Positions 22,201 through 32,085 of a stretch of 64,000 nt of DNA are shown piece by piece. The stretch lies in assembly GCF_000162575.1 (NCBI RefSeq), contig NZ_CM000776.2:1331629-1395628 (forward strand), read 5' to 3'. The first letter of the stretch is position 1, and every line of letters begins with the position of its first letter. The notes below the pieces were generated by a model. It made no database searches, was not told the origin of the DNA, and saw only the letters and a program-made list of their open reading frames with translations. The translations under genes were made by a program, and so were the position numbers. This DNA is from Helicobacter canadensis MIT 98-5491. Lineage in GTDB: Bacteria > Campylobacterota > Campylobacteria > Campylobacterales > Helicobacteraceae.

Positions 22201-23212
22201 TCAGATTTCCTCCGCCCCATTCCACTCTATCATAAGCATCATAATTTTGCATAATCATACAAGCCCCTTTAGAAATATCCAACAAAGGATTAGGAGAAAG
22301 AATAATTTTCATTTTAAGCTCTTCTTCCAAAAATTCTCGCATTCCCTCTATTAATGCCATACCTCCAGTCAAAATTGCTCCATCTTCAATTAAATCGGGA
22401 GCAATTTGCGGAGGAGACTTTTGAATAGCTTCTAAAATCGTATTTTTAACTTTAAACATTCCTGCCAAAAGCACATGTTTTAAATCATTTAAATTTAGTT
22501 CATAAGAAATAGGCATTCCATTAGATAAAGATTTAGCTCCAATATTAATAATAGGATTTTCACCAAAAACTTTGATTTGTCGTTTAATTTTTTCTGCCAA
22601 TTCCTTGCTAATACCAATATTTTTGTTATATCTGCAATATTCCATCAAAGCATAATCAATAAAATCTCCTGCTTCTTTTGTAAAAGCACTTGCAATCAAG
22701 CCCCCAAGAGAAATAACACTCGCTTCAATCAAGCCTCCACCCGCATCAATCACCATCTTTGCCCTTGCCGTGCTAATATCAAGACCAGCCCCTACACTAG
22801 CGCTAAAGGGATCTTCTATCAAAAAAGCCTCTTTGGCTCCTGCAAGTATTGCAGCTTCATATAAAGAATGTCGCTCTACTTGCGTGAGATTCCTTGGAAT
22901 ACTAATCCCTACACGCGGAGCAAGTTTCCAAGTTTGCCCAAGAGAAATCAAAGCACTAATAAAAGTCTTTGTTGTTTCAAAATCGCTAATAGCTCCATTT
23001 AAAAGTGGATTAATCACTTCAAAATTGCTTGGTGCGCGTCCCATCATTTTTTTTGCCTGATCACCAATACACACCACTCGTTTAGAATCGCCCATATCTT
23101 CCAAAGTAATACAAGTAGCTTCACAAAATATAATATCTTCTGCATTATTTCTTACAATAGTATTAACCGTACCCAAATCAATTGCAATATCATTTCTCTC
23201 TAAAAAAGCCAT
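22187..23212 (-). CDS. mreB: Divergent MreB-like actin homologue
   Basis: This 341-residue protein is an actin-fold member of the MreB family, which organises cell-wall growth under the inner membrane. Phosphate-1 loop IDLGTVNT (residues 11-18), VCIGDQAKKMMGR and GAILTGGMALI mark it. Phosphate-2 reads DAGGGLIEASV (156-166), where canonical MreB has DIGGGTTE, so the two threonines are replaced. This suggests the secondary MreB paralogue seen in Helicobacter (HP0743 type) rather than the main one. I chose the ATG at 23212 because GGAG precedes it; the longer ATG at 23227 adds five residues. Confidence 0.82.
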   Translation of the reverse strand: MAFLERNDIAIDLGTVNTIVRNNAEDIIFCEATCITLEDMGDSKRVVCIGDQAKKMMGRAPSNFEVINPLLNGAISDFETTKTFISALISLGQTWKLAPRVGISIPRNLTQVERHSLYEAAILAGAKEAFLIEDPFSASVGAGLDISTARAKMVIDAGGGLIEASVISLGGLIASAFTKEAGDFIDYALMEYCRYNKNIGISKELAEKIKRQIKVFGENPIINIGAKSLSNGMPISYELNLNDLKHVLLAGMFKVKNTILEAIQKSPPQIAPDLIEDGAILTGGMALIEGMREFLEEELKMKIILSPNPLLDISKGACMIMQNYDAYDRVEWGGGNLIDNS

Positions 23213-23297
23213 AATTCTCCAACCCATAATATTTTACAAATTATAACAAAACTCCTTGCAAACTACCCTTTAAAACTCTATTTTCATCAACTTTTGC

Positions 23298-23303
23298 TAT
23301 AAT
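23298..23303 (+). promoter_or_regulatory. -10 box of the Ste24-type protease gene
   Basis: TATAAT lies 36 bases upstream of the ATG at 23334. The leader has CAAGGAAA close to the start. Confidence 0.5.
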
Positions 23304-23333
23304 TTTAAAAATTCATTCATCACAAGGAAATTG

Positions 23334-24548
23334 ATGTCTTTTATTTTATTTTATGGCTTGCTTTTGACGCTCCCAAAAATGATTCTTAGCCTAATTCAAC
23401 TTAAATTTTTAAAAACTCAACGCAACAAAAAACCTTATATTTTAGATTCTCAATCTTTTAAAAAAGCCGCCGATTATTCTATCATCAAAGAAAAAATCTC
23501 TTTTTTAAATACTTTTGTGGATTTTTGCTTATTGGGAATTTGGATTCTCTTTGGATTACAAATGCTAGAATCTTTCTTACCCACAGATTCACCCCTAGGT
23601 AGCACACTCTTTGTTTTATTGTTTTTATTCATTCAAAGCCTTTTTTCTTTACCATTTGATGCTTATAAAACTTTGGTGATTGACAAAAAATTTGGCTTTG
23701 CCAAAGGTGGAATCAAACTTTTTCTTGCCGATACAATAAAATCTTTTTTACTTTTATTGGTATTAGGCGGTATTTTAACTTTTATTTTTGCTTGGATTAT
23801 TGCCAATATTCCCTCGTGGGAATTTTATACTTTTATCATAGGAGCTCTTTTTATTATCGCAACCAACCTTTTATATCCCACTTTAATTGCACCTTTATTT
23901 AATAAATTTACCCCCTTAGAAGATAAAGACTTAAAAAATGCAATCCAAAATCTTTTAACTAGAGTTGGATTCTATTCTAACGGGGTCTTTGTTATGGATG
24001 CTTCACGCCGAGATGGCAGATTAAATGCTTATTTTGGAGGAATCGGAAAAACAAAGCGGGTAATCTTATTTGATACGCTCCTAGAAAAAATTCCAAAAGA
24101 TTCTATTTTAGCGGTTTTAGGACACGAGTTGGGGCATTTTAAACATAACGATATTTATAAAATGATGGGACTTGTTTTATCTTTCTTTTTTATTCTTTTG
24201 TTGCTCATTGCTAACCTCCCACAATCTCTATTTGCAGAGGCTAGTCTTACACAATCTCCACATAGCATCATTGTATTCTTGATTCTTTTAAGTGCGCCAA
24301 TTGGATTTTATTTCACCCCAATTCTTGGCTATTTTAGCAGAAAAAATGAATACAACGCCGATCAATTTGGAGCAAAGCTTACTAGCAATGAAGCTTTAGC
24401 TAATGCTCTTTTATTGCTTGTGAAAGAAAATAATTCATTTCCTCTTTCACACGAACTTTATATGCGTTTTTATTACACCCATCCACCCCTTATGGCACGA
24501 TTAATTGCTCTAAAATGCGAACATTTAGCTTTTGAGGGTGACAAATGA
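23334..24548 (+). CDS. M48 family membrane metalloprotease (Ste24/CAAX protease type)
   Basis: This 404-residue inner-membrane protease has several hydrophobic segments and the zinc motif HELGHFKHND. A downstream glutamate in NEYNADQFG is the third ligand, and YYTHPPLMARL follows as in Ste24 enzymes. These proteases clear misfolded or jammed membrane proteins; bacteria lack classical CAAX substrates. ATG at 23334 follows CAAGGAAATTG; the TTG directly before it is less likely. The end overlaps prmC by four bases. Confidence 0.87.
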   Translation: MSFILFYGLLLTLPKMILSLIQLKFLKTQRNKKPYILDSQSFKKAADYSIIKEKISFLNTFVDFCLLGIWILFGLQMLESFLPTDSPLGSTLFVLLFLFIQSLFSLPFDAYKTLVIDKKFGFAKGGIKLFLADTIKSFLLLLVLGGILTFIFAWIIANIPSWEFYTFIIGALFIIATNLLYPTLIAPLFNKFTPLEDKDLKNAIQNLLTRVGFYSNGVFVMDASRRDGRLNAYFGGIGKTKRVILFDTLLEKIPKDSILAVLGHELGHFKHNDIYKMMGLVLSFFFILLLLIANLPQSLFAEASLTQSPHSIIVFLILLSAPIGFYFTPILGYFSRKNEYNADQFGAKLTSNEALANALLLLVKENNSFPLSHELYMRFYYTHPPLMARLIALKCEHLAFEGDK

Positions 24549-25381
24549 CGCTCAAAGAAGCTATAGATTTTGGTGCCTACACACTAAAAAATAGTCAAAT
24601 CCAACGCCCTCGCTTAGAATCTGAAATTCTTCTCTCACACACTCTAAACCAACCTAGAATCTATCTTCATAGTCATAGCACAGAAGAACTCTCTTTATTT
24701 CATGAAATGCTTTTTATGGATCTTATCCAAAGGCGAAAAAATCTTGAACCCATTGAATACATTATCAATAAAGTTAGTTTTTATGGAAAAGAATTTTATG
24801 TTGATAGAGGAGTTTTGATACCACGCCCTGAAACAGAAATCTTAGTAGATAAAGCAAGAAATATTATTACGCAAAATAATTGCAAAAATATCGCTGAAAT
24901 TGGCATTGGAAGCGGAATCATTAGCATTATGTTAGCCCTTTTATTGCCTAATTCAAACTTAAACTTTTATGCAAGCGATATTATTCCAGAAGCACTTTTT
25001 AATACGCATGTTAATCTTGAAAAATTTAAAATATCCAATGTCAAACTCTATAAAAGTGCATTTTTAGATTTTAACAAAAAAGAGAATATCACCTTTGATT
25101 TATTAATTTCTAATCCCCCCTATATCAAAAAGGGAGAGATTCTACCAACTCCTCTTAGCTTTGAACCACAAAAGGCTCTCTTTGGTGGAGAAAGGGGAGA
25201 TGAAATCCTTCATCAAATCATTAAACTCGCCTATGAAAATAAGATTCCACATTTAATTTGTGAGATGGGTTATAACCAAAGAGAAAGTATAGAAAATCTG
25301 ATGCAGAATATCCCACACCAAAAATTGGAATTTTACCAAGACCTTGCTAATTTGGAGAGAGGTTTTATTATTGATTTTTAA
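24545..25381 (+). CDS. prmC: Peptide chain release factor N5-glutamine methyltransferase
   Basis: PrmC methylates the glutamine of the GGQ motif in release factors, raising termination efficiency. The 278-residue protein has an N-terminal helical domain, the RPETEILVD entry to the SAM fold, IGIGSGIISIML and the catalytic NPPYIKKGE. Its substrate prfB lies in this window at 54.1 kb. It is translationally coupled to the preceding protease gene by an ATGA overlap. Confidence 0.94.
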   Translation: MTLKEAIDFGAYTLKNSQIQRPRLESEILLSHTLNQPRIYLHSHSTEELSLFHEMLFMDLIQRRKNLEPIEYIINKVSFYGKEFYVDRGVLIPRPETEILVDKARNIITQNNCKNIAEIGIGSGIISIMLALLLPNSNLNFYASDIIPEALFNTHVNLEKFKISNVKLYKSAFLDFNKKENITFDLLISNPPYIKKGEILPTPLSFEPQKALFGGERGDEILHQIIKLAYENKIPHLICEMGYNQRESIENLMQNIPHQKLEFYQDLANLERGFIIDF

Positions 25382-25407
25382 TCAAATAAGTAAAAACTTA
25401 TTTGATT
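25380..25407. terminator. Hairpin at the convergent prmC and SPOR-gene ends
   Basis: AATCAAATAAGT and ACTTATTTGATT form a perfect 12-bp stem with an AAAA loop. It overlaps the last codons and stop of the SPOR gene and follows the prmC stop. TCTTT follows on the + strand. Confidence 0.6.
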
Positions 25408-26153
25408 TCTTTAATAAATGCATCTTTATTTAGTTTTTCTTTAACTAAACTAAGTTGCTTTTGTGCATCTAGTTTTGTCTTAAAAGGACCAATTAATAAA
25501 CGATTGACTTCACCTGATTTTTGCATACTATATTCAAAATTCAAATCCTTAATAGTTCCCAATAACTCCTTATTGGGAGAAACCTTACTAAAAGATCCCA
25601 CTTGAATATAAAATCCCTTTGCAATTTCATTGCTACTTTGATTAAATTGTGCTGCTACATTAGGAGTGCTTGGAGCACTTGGAGTTACCGCATTATTATC
25701 CACCCTTTTTACCTCAGGCTCAGGCTTACTTGATGCAACCACTTCTTTTGTGGGAGCAACTTGTTCTTTAGGCGGATTAGGCAAACTTTGCTCTTTTTGT
25801 TGCGCTTTAATTTGTTCAATAATTCTTTGGAATTGCTCATCTGAATCACTAGAATTTTGAGATTGAATTGGAACTTGCCCAAAATCCGTATTTGTTTCTT
25901 TTTGTGAAACTTCTGGCAATTTTGCTTCTTCTAATGGTTTATTAATTGTAGTGTTTGTTGGAGTAGTTTGCTTAGTATCATCTTGTAATAAATACACCAC
26001 CAAAATAATAATGGCAAATAAAACCACTCCAATTGCCACCAATAAAATCATCTTTTTACTCTTAGTTTCTCTTACTTCTTCATCTTCACTACCACTAATC
26101 AATAAATCATCAAGCTCTAATTCTTCTTTTTTGCTCTCTTCAATATTTTTCAT
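25398..26153 (-). CDS. SPOR-domain, single-pass inner-membrane protein
   Basis: The 251-residue protein has an acidic cytoplasmic N-terminus, one membrane helix at about residues 35-56, a Pro/Gln/Lys-rich periplasmic linker and a C-terminal SPOR domain beginning GFYIQVGSFSK and containing RLLIGPFKTKLDAQ. SPOR domains bind denuded glycan strands at division sites. The start at 26153 is fixed by AAAGGAG a few bases before it; upstream in-frame codons fall within the DUF1882 gene. The order lysS, glyA, DUF1882, SPOR gene is conserved in H. pylori. Confidence 0.85.
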   Translation of the reverse strand: MKNIEESKKEELELDDLLISGSEDEEVRETKSKKMILLVAIGVVLFAIIILVVYLLQDDTKQTTPTNTTINKPLEEAKLPEVSQKETNTDFGQVPIQSQNSSDSDEQFQRIIEQIKAQQKEQSLPNPPKEQVAPTKEVVASSKPEPEVKRVDNNAVTPSAPSTPNVAAQFNQSSNEIAKGFYIQVGSFSKVSPNKELLGTIKDLNFEYSMQKSGEVNRLLIGPFKTKLDAQKQLSLVKEKLNKDAFIKEIK

Positions 26154-26163
26154 TTTTTCTCCT

Positions 26164-26709
26164 TTACATATGTTTCGACCAAGATGCACCACGCTCCTTA
26201 TTATAAACTCCATAAGGAACTGCAAGAATATTAAAACTCTTTGGAATATCAAGCGAAGGAAACATTTTCCACTCTGTTGGCATTTTTTGTGCTAACTTTG
26301 CACTCAACATTTTTCCCAATTGACAAGCTTCTTGAAAAGTTGTATGCCCTTTATGAATATAGAGGTGTAAATGCCCAGGAGTCTTTGTTTCATAAGCAGT
26401 AAAGTTAATAAATCCTTCTTCTCTTAAAAGCAACTGTGCCCTATGCCAAAATCTCTCTGCATTAAAACCATTATAATCAAATACAATATTTTCTACTTTT
26501 TCTTGAGAATTCACAAGAGAGTGTGCTACTGTAATTTCTTTTTTAAAGTGACTCTGCAAAATAGTCCTCGTAAGCGGTTCATCAACCCTTTTAAACTTAT
26601 CATAAAAAATCCGACCATTATGATGAATTTTTTGCCCAATTCCTGGCTCTTTAATCCAATAATGGGTGGTAATCATCTTGATAAGTTTCAAATCCATATC
26701 TGTTAGCAT
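26164..26709 (-). CDS. DUF1882 family protein
   Basis: This 181-residue soluble protein belongs to DUF1882, a family I know only from Campylobacterales, in the position of H. pylori HP0184. I start at ATG 26709 because AGAGG precedes it; a GTG six bases earlier would sit on that site. Around residues 74-118 the pattern [10 protein letters not shown], a helix, then EEGFINF and TPGHLHLYI resembles the core of archaeo-eukaryotic primase domains (see findings). The function is unknown. It sits between glyA and the SPOR gene in one operon. Confidence 0.8.
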   Translation of the reverse strand: MLTDMDLKLIKMITTHYWIKEPGIGQKIHHNGRIFYDKFKRVDEPLTRTILQSHFKKEITVAHSLVNSQEKVENIVFDYNGFNAERFWHRAQLLLREEGFINFTAYETKTPGHLHLYIHKGHTTFQEACQLGKMLSAKLAQKMPTEWKMFPSLDIPKSFNILAVPYGVYNKERGASWSKHM

Positions 26710-26728
26710 TTCCACCTCTTTTTAAATG

Positions 26729-27979
26729 TTAAAATATTGCTTTATTATACACAGGGAATTTTAACGCAAGCTCCTTTAATTCCTCTTTTATTTGTGCTTG
26801 TTTTTGTGTATTTTGTATATCATCTAACACATCAGCAATTCTATTAGCCACAATTTCAAATTCTGCTTCCTTAAACCCTCTTGCAGTTAATGCTGGAGAA
26901 CCAATCCTTACACCGCTAGTAACAAATGGGCTACGGATTTCACCTGGAACCGTATTTTTATTTACCGTAATTCCCGCATTTCCCAATGCCAAATCTGCAT
27001 CCTTACCGCTAAAATCTTTATCAAGCAATGATAACAAAATTAAATGATTGTCTGTCCCATCACTCACGATTTTATAATTTCTTTTTTGCAACACACTAGC
27101 TAGAATCTTAGCATTAGCCTTAACTTGCTTTGCATATGTTTTCCATTCTGGTTTTAGATTCTCCCCAAAACCAACTGCTTTACCTGCAATCACATGCATC
27201 AAAGGACCACCTTGCATTCCAGGAAATACCGCCTTGTCAATTTTTTTAGCAAATTCTTCATTATTAGTTAGAATCATACCCCCCCTAGGTCCACGCAAAG
27301 TCTTATGTGTTGTAGTTGTTACTATATCCGCATAAGGGAATGGATTTGGATATTCTCCTGCCACTACAAGCCCTGCAACATGAGCAATATCTGCTAATAA
27401 AATCGCTCCAACGCTATCTGCAATTTCCCTAAAACGCTTGAAATCTAATTCCCTTGAATACGCACTAAAACCACAAACAATCATATTAGGCTTTGTAATT
27501 TGAGCAATTTCTTGGACTTTATCATAATTAATATACCCATCTAATTCCACTCCATAAAAAAAGCTCTGATACATTTGTCCTGTAACACTCACTTTTGATC
27601 CATGTGTAAGATGCCCACCATGACTTAAATCCATTCCTAAAATCTTATCATATGGCTTAAGCAACGCCGCATACACCGCACCATTGGCTTGAGAACCAGC
27701 GTGTGGTTGAACATTGGCAAATTCACAACCAAAAAGTTTTTTAGCTCGATTAATCGCCAATTCTTCTATTTTATCTACAAATTCACAACCCCCATAATAG
27801 CGTTTATAAGGATAACCCTCGGCATATTTATTGGTTAAAACACTTCCCATAGCCTCCATAACGCTAGGAAAGGTGAAATTCTCACTAGCAATCATTTCTA
27901 AATGCGTATTTTGACGATTCAACTCTTCTTGTATGAAACCAAAAATCTCTTGATCTGAATTTTCCAAAACATAACTCAT
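26729..27979 (-). CDS. glyA: Serine hydroxymethyltransferase
   Basis: GlyA interconverts serine and glycine and is the main source of one-carbon folate units. The PLP-binding lysine is in [14 protein letters not shown]. The N-terminal [18 protein letters not shown] and the [13 protein letters not shown] segment are standard. The 416-residue length is normal. AAAGGA stands before the ATG. It begins one base after the lysS stop and belongs to the lysS-glyA-DUF1882-SPOR operon. Confidence 0.97.
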   Translation of the reverse strand: MSYVLENSDQEIFGFIQEELNRQNTHLEMIASENFTFPSVMEAMGSVLTNKYAEGYPYKRYYGGCEFVDKIEELAINRAKKLFGCEFANVQPHAGSQANGAVYAALLKPYDKILGMDLSHGGHLTHGSKVSVTGQMYQSFFYGVELDGYINYDKVQEIAQITKPNMIVCGFSAYSRELDFKRFREIADSVGAILLADIAHVAGLVVAGEYPNPFPYADIVTTTTHKTLRGPRGGMILTNNEEFAKKIDKAVFPGMQGGPLMHVIAGKAVGFGENLKPEWKTYAKQVKANAKILASVLQKRNYKIVSDGTDNHLILLSLLDKDFSGKDADLALGNAGITVNKNTVPGEIRSPFVTSGVRIGSPALTARGFKEAEFEIVANRIADVLDDIQNTQKQAQIKEELKELALKFPVYNKAIF

Positions 27980-27980
27980 T

Positions 27981-29474
27981 TTAATCCTTTTTTTGTGGTT
28001 TAAGTGCGGGAAACAAAATCACATCTTTGATAATGTTATGACCTGTTAATAACATTACAAGCCGATCTATACCTATTCCTTCCCCAGCGGTTGGAGGCAT
28101 ACCATAAGAAAGTGCTGTAATATAGTCCTCATCCATATATTGCGCTTCTTCATCTCCTGCTTCTTTTGCAGCAACTTGTGCCTTAAAGCGTTCATATTGA
28201 TCCAATGGATCATTTAATTCACTAAATCCATTAGCAATCTCACTCCCACCGATAAACAATTCAAATCTATCAGCAATTTCAGGATTATGATCATTGCGTC
28301 TTGCAAGTGGGCTAATAGCAATAGGAAAATCTGTAATAAAAGTTGGATTAATCAATTTATCTTCCACAAAAGCATCAAAAGCTTCACTTTGTAACTTGCC
28401 TAATTCCATTTTTGATTCTAATTTTACATTATGGCTTACTAGATATTCATACAATCTATCCTCATTAATAGCAACATCTCTAGGAATTCCACCAATCTCA
28501 ACTAAAGAATCCACATAAGTAATCTCTCTAAACTCGCTAAAGTCAATCTCTTTTTCATTAAACTGCAAAGTCTTGGGAAGTTTCAATACTTTAAATAGAT
28601 AATCAAAAAGTGCTTTAGTTAATCGTATTAAATCTTTATAATCTTTATAAGCCCAATAAAACTCAATCATCGTAAATTCTGGATTATGCGAATGATCCAT
28701 TCCCTCATTTCTAAAATTACGATTAATCTCAAAGACAGCCTCAAATCCACCTACAACAAGCCTTTTTAAATAAAGCTCGGGTGCAATCCTTAAATAACGC
28801 TCCACATTTAATGCATTATGAAAAGTAACAAAAGGCTTAGCATTTGCTCCACCAGGAATTGGATGCATCATTGGCGTTTCCACTTCTAAAAAACCATTTT
28901 CTTCAAAAAACTTCCGCACATAAGAGATAATCTTAGAACGCAAAACAAAGGTATCTCGCACTTCTCTATTCATAATTAGATCTAAATATCTTTGACGATA
29001 GCGCATTTCAATATCTACTAATCCGTGATATTTTTCCGGCAAGGGACTAATAGCTTTAGTGAGAATCTGAAACTCTAGGGCGTGCAAGCTTAATTCTCCT
29101 GTTTTGGTTACAAAAGGGAAGCCTTTTGCCATAATAATATCACCCACTTCAATGTATTTTTTAAATAAATCAAATCCTTCACCCAATTCATTTTTAGAGA
29201 GATAAATCTGTAAAATTCCACTATTGTCTTCAATTTTAATAAAAGCTGCTTTTCCCATAAGACGAATAAACTTGATTCTGCCCGCAACCTGCGCATTTTT
29301 ACTTCTATCTTTTTTTTCTTCACTCTCTAGAGTTTTAAGCACATCAAAAGTCTCTAAAAATGTCTTGCAATCCATTTCCTTTGGCACCCCATTGCTATAA
29401 GGATTGATTCCAAGTTCTCTTAGAGCATTGGCTTTTTGGATTCGACCTTGAATGTAAATATCATCTTCAAACAA
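27981..29474 (-). CDS. lysS: Lysyl-tRNA synthetase (class II)
   Basis: LysS charges tRNA-Lys. The 497-residue protein has the N-terminal OB-fold anticodon-binding domain (about residues 60-150). Class II motif 2 is in [18 protein letters not shown] and motif 3 in [15 protein letters not shown]. The start is TTG at 29474, six bases after AAAGGAG. It heads an operon with glyA, and the cvpA gene ends 42 bases upstream. Confidence 0.97.
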   Translation of the reverse strand: MFEDDIYIQGRIQKANALRELGINPYSNGVPKEMDCKTFLETFDVLKTLESEEKKDRSKNAQVAGRIKFIRLMGKAAFIKIEDNSGILQIYLSKNELGEGFDLFKKYIEVGDIIMAKGFPFVTKTGELSLHALEFQILTKAISPLPEKYHGLVDIEMRYRQRYLDLIMNREVRDTFVLRSKIISYVRKFFEENGFLEVETPMMHPIPGGANAKPFVTFHNALNVERYLRIAPELYLKRLVVGGFEAVFEINRNFRNEGMDHSHNPEFTMIEFYWAYKDYKDLIRLTKALFDYLFKVLKLPKTLQFNEKEIDFSEFREITYVDSLVEIGGIPRDVAINEDRLYEYLVSHNVKLESKMELGKLQSEAFDAFVEDKLINPTFITDFPIAISPLARRNDHNPEIADRFELFIGGSEIANGFSELNDPLDQYERFKAQVAAKEAGDEEAQYMDEDYITALSYGMPPTAGEGIGIDRLVMLLTGHNIIKDVILFPALKPQKKD

Positions 29475-29516
29475 CTGAACTCCTTTAATCTCTTTGCTTA
29501 TTTAATTAATTATTTA

Positions 29517-30080
29517 TTAAATCTCTCTATTTTCTTGCAATTGTTCATTTCTTTTGCTCAATTCTTCTTGAGCTTCTTGGACTTCCTCTTGTGGCAAATC
29601 CAACTTAATAATCACTTCCCCAGAATCAAGCAACAATGGGTATAAGAAGCTATTATCTGTGTATTTTTGCATAAATCTTTTTGCTACTTGAACATTAGAA
29701 ATCGCATAAAAAATGATTGAAAAAATCATAAAGGTTTTAAAAGCCCCAAAACAAAACCCCAAAATACGATTCATTGAGTTTAAAGCACTAATCCTTGTGA
29801 CTTTTTGTAAAATCTCTGCAATCACCAAAGATAAAATCCACACCAATGCAAGCAGGACTAAAAAACCAATCAATGAAATGGCTGATGGATTTTCAAAAGT
29901 GTAAATATGTCGACTTATCCAACCTCCTGCTTCTGTTGCATAAACTGAGGCAATAAAAACACCACCTACAATTCCAATCAATCCAAAAACTTCACGAATA
30001 AAGCCATTTACAATGCCCTTAAGCCCAACCAATACAATGAGCAAACCGATAATCAAATCAAAATAACTAAAACTATTCAA
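29517..30080 (-). CDS. cvpA: CvpA family membrane protein
   Basis: This 187-residue protein has four hydrophobic helices. It starts with FDLIIGLLIVLVGLKGIVNGF, the signature of the CvpA/colicin V production family, and ends in a Glu/Gln-rich cytoplasmic tail. CvpA proteins are linked to envelope homeostasis, but the exact activity is unknown. The start is TTG at 30080 with AAAAGG upstream. It probably heads the lysS-glyA transcript, since only 42 bases separate it from lysS. Confidence 0.82.
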   Translation of the reverse strand: MNSFSYFDLIIGLLIVLVGLKGIVNGFIREVFGLIGIVGGVFIASVYATEAGGWISRHIYTFENPSAISLIGFLVLLALVWILSLVIAEILQKVTRISALNSMNRILGFCFGAFKTFMIFSIIFYAISNVQVAKRFMQKYTDNSFLYPLLLDSGEVIIKLDLPQEEVQEAQEELSKRNEQLQENREI

Positions 30081-30148
30081 AATAAAAAACCTTTTAGAAA
30101 ATACATAAATGTTTCTATTATTTTACACAAAACTAACCTAAAAAAAGA

Positions 30149-30154
30149 TATGAT
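30149..30154 (+). promoter_or_regulatory. Probable -10 box of yajQ-lnt
   Basis: TATGAT lies 42 bases upstream of the yajQ ATG, in the 115-base gap divergent from cvpA. Confidence 0.35.
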
Positions 30155-30195
30155 AAGAAAAAATCTTTAAAAAATCATTATAAAAAGGAAAATAA

Positions 30196-30699
30196 ATGGC
30201 AAGCAAGGAACATAGTTTTGACCTCTCTGCAAAAGTTGATATTCAAGAATTTAAAAACGCCCTAGAGCAAGCCAAAAAAGAAATTGCAAACCGCTTTGAT
30301 TTTAAAGATGATAAAGTTAAAGATTTGGATTTTAATGAAAAAGAAAAATCCCTAACTATTCTTGCCGCAAGCGAAAATAAGGCAAAAACTATTAAGGATA
30401 TTTTGGATTCTAAACTCATTAAACGCAATCTTTCTTTAAAAGTTTTAAAAGAAGTCTCCAAAGACAATGCAAGTGGAGGCAATCTCAAAATAACCTATAA
30501 ACTCAATGATGCTTTAGATGACAAAAATATAAAAGCTATTAATGCAGAAATTAAGAATCAAAAATTCAAAGTCCAAACACAGATTCAAGGAAATGAGATT
30601 CGTATTAAATCTAAGGATATTGATGAACTCCAAAAAGTCATTGCTCATCTTAAAAAAATGGAATTAGAAATTTCTTTAAGCTTTGGAAACTTCACTTGA
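30196..30699 (+). CDS. yajQ: YajQ family nucleotide-binding protein (UPF0234)
   Basis: This 167-residue protein starts HSFDLSAKVDIQEFKNALEQA and ends IEISLSFGNF-like (LEISLSFGNFT), the terminal signatures of YajQ. Some family members bind cyclic di-GMP or nucleic acids; the role here is not known. AAAAAGGAAA precedes the ATG. Its stop overlaps the TTG start of lnt, so the two are coupled. Confidence 0.9.
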   Translation: MASKEHSFDLSAKVDIQEFKNALEQAKKEIANRFDFKDDKVKDLDFNEKEKSLTILAASENKAKTIKDILDSKLIKRNLSLKVLKEVSKDNASGGNLKITYKLNDALDDKNIKAINAEIKNQKFKVQTQIQGNEIRIKSKDIDELQKVIAHLKKMELEISLSFGNFT

Positions 30700-31961
30700 T
30701 AGGGATATTTTCATCTAATAAAACAAAACTTACCCAAATTACTTTGGGGATTCTCGCAGCTCTTTTTTTAAGTGCCTTTATTTACGAAGAACACTTTTTT
30801 TACACTTGGAAACACCCTTTTTTTTCTAGTTTTTTTGCGATTCTTGGATTTTTTATGTTGCTTCATTTTTCTCGTTTGAGTGCTTTTATCTGCGGTAGTA
30901 GCATTGGAATCTTATGGTTTTATTGGATTGGCTTAAGCTTTCGTTTTTATAATTTAACCTACCTTATTCCATTGGTTTGGATTTTTGTAGCATTGATTTT
31001 TGGAATCTTTTTTCTTGCTTTGTGTTATTTTAAAAATCCAATCTACAGAATCTCTGCCCTACTCTGTGCAAGTTTTATTCATCCATTTGGTTTTAATTGG
31101 TTTATCCCTGAATTAACACTCACTCAAAGCTACTTTTTTTCCTCAAAAAGCATTCTTGCTCTTTTGTTAATATCCCTTATTATTTTTGGCTTTCTCATTC
31201 AAAAGCGATTCTATAAAATAGGCTTTTTTGGGCTTATTTTGGGCTTATTTGGCATTGGACTATTTAGTCAAACTCTCTACCCAACCTCCAAAGAATCACC
31301 CCTTAAAATTAAAACAATCTCTACAAATATCCCTCAAAATTTACGCTGGGATTCTAATAATTTAAAACAAATTATTGATGAAAATTTTCGTCTTATTCAA
31401 CAAGCCAAACAAGAAAATTATGATTTGATAATTTTGCCTGAAACTGCTTTCCCTATTGCTCTAAATGCCGAAGATTCTCTGCTTAGAATATTGCAGGATT
31501 TAAGTCAAGATTTAGCAATTTTAACGGGTGCTATCCATAAGCAAGGCAATTCTTATTATAATAGTGCTTATCTCTTTTATGAAGGTAAAATGCAAATTTT
31601 TGATAAAATCATCTTAGTTCCTTTTGGCGAAAAAATCCCCCTCCCCCAATTCCTTGTAAATTTAATCAATCAAATCTTTTTTAAAGGCGGAGTGGATTTT
31701 ACAACCAATTCTAATCAAAAACCAAACTCAACAATTCTCCAAAACCAACATTTTCAAATTGCAATTTGTTATGAAGCTACAAGACAAGAATTTTATCAAG
31801 ATTCCCCAAGCTTTTTGATTGCCATTAGCAACAACGCTTGGTTTAAGCCTAGCATAGAGCCAACTTTACAAAAACTCCTAATGCAGTATTTTTCACTTAA
31901 TTATGGCACAACCATTTATCACTCAAGCAACGGCTCACAAGACTTTATTCTCTCCCCTTAA
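30696..31961 (+). CDS. lnt: Apolipoprotein N-acyltransferase
   Basis: Lnt adds the third acyl chain to lipoproteins at the periplasmic face of the inner membrane. The 421-residue protein has about six N-terminal membrane helices and a nitrilase-like domain. The catalytic Glu is in LPETAFP (E249), the Lys in FDKIILVPFGEK (K304) and the Cys in AICYEATR (C358). The start is TTG overlapping the yajQ stop (TTGA); no ATG is better placed. The 3' end overlaps a gene fragment on the other strand by 27 bases. Confidence 0.9.
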   Translation: MIGIFSSNKTKLTQITLGILAALFLSAFIYEEHFFYTWKHPFFSSFFAILGFFMLLHFSRLSAFICGSSIGILWFYWIGLSFRFYNLTYLIPLVWIFVALIFGIFFLALCYFKNPIYRISALLCASFIHPFGFNWFIPELTLTQSYFFSSKSILALLLISLIIFGFLIQKRFYKIGFFGLILGLFGIGLFSQTLYPTSKESPLKIKTISTNIPQNLRWDSNNLKQIIDENFRLIQQAKQENYDLIILPETAFPIALNAEDSLLRILQDLSQDLAILTGAIHKQGNSYYNSAYLFYEGKMQIFDKIILVPFGEKIPLPQFLVNLINQIFFKGGVDFTTNSNQKPNSTILQNQHFQIAICYEATRQEFYQDSPSFLIAISNNAWFKPSIEPTLQKLLMQYFSLNYGTTIYHSSNGSQDFILSP

Positions 31962-32084
31962 GATCCCTTGCATATTTTCTCTTGATTTGATTAGCTTTAT
32001 ACCAAAGCCATAGATACCCACCTTTATACCATTTTTCATCATAGAATTACTGCCGCCCAATAAAACAACATTATATTTTGACAT
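31935..32084 (-). pseudogene. Truncated gene remnant with an SGNH/GDSL-like N-terminus
   Basis: An ATG at 32084, two bases after the phosphatase stop and preceded by GAGAGATAA, opens a 49-codon frame. It begins MSKYNVVLLGGSNSMMKNGI, which resembles the first strand and GGSNS nucleophile loop of an SGNH/GDSL hydrolase. After KVGI the sequence no longer looks like that fold and the frame stops inside the end of lnt. A frameshift or a deletion that brought lnt next to it would explain this. The downstream body of such a gene is absent. It could still be a short expressed peptide. Confidence 0.5.
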
Positions 32085-32085
32085 T

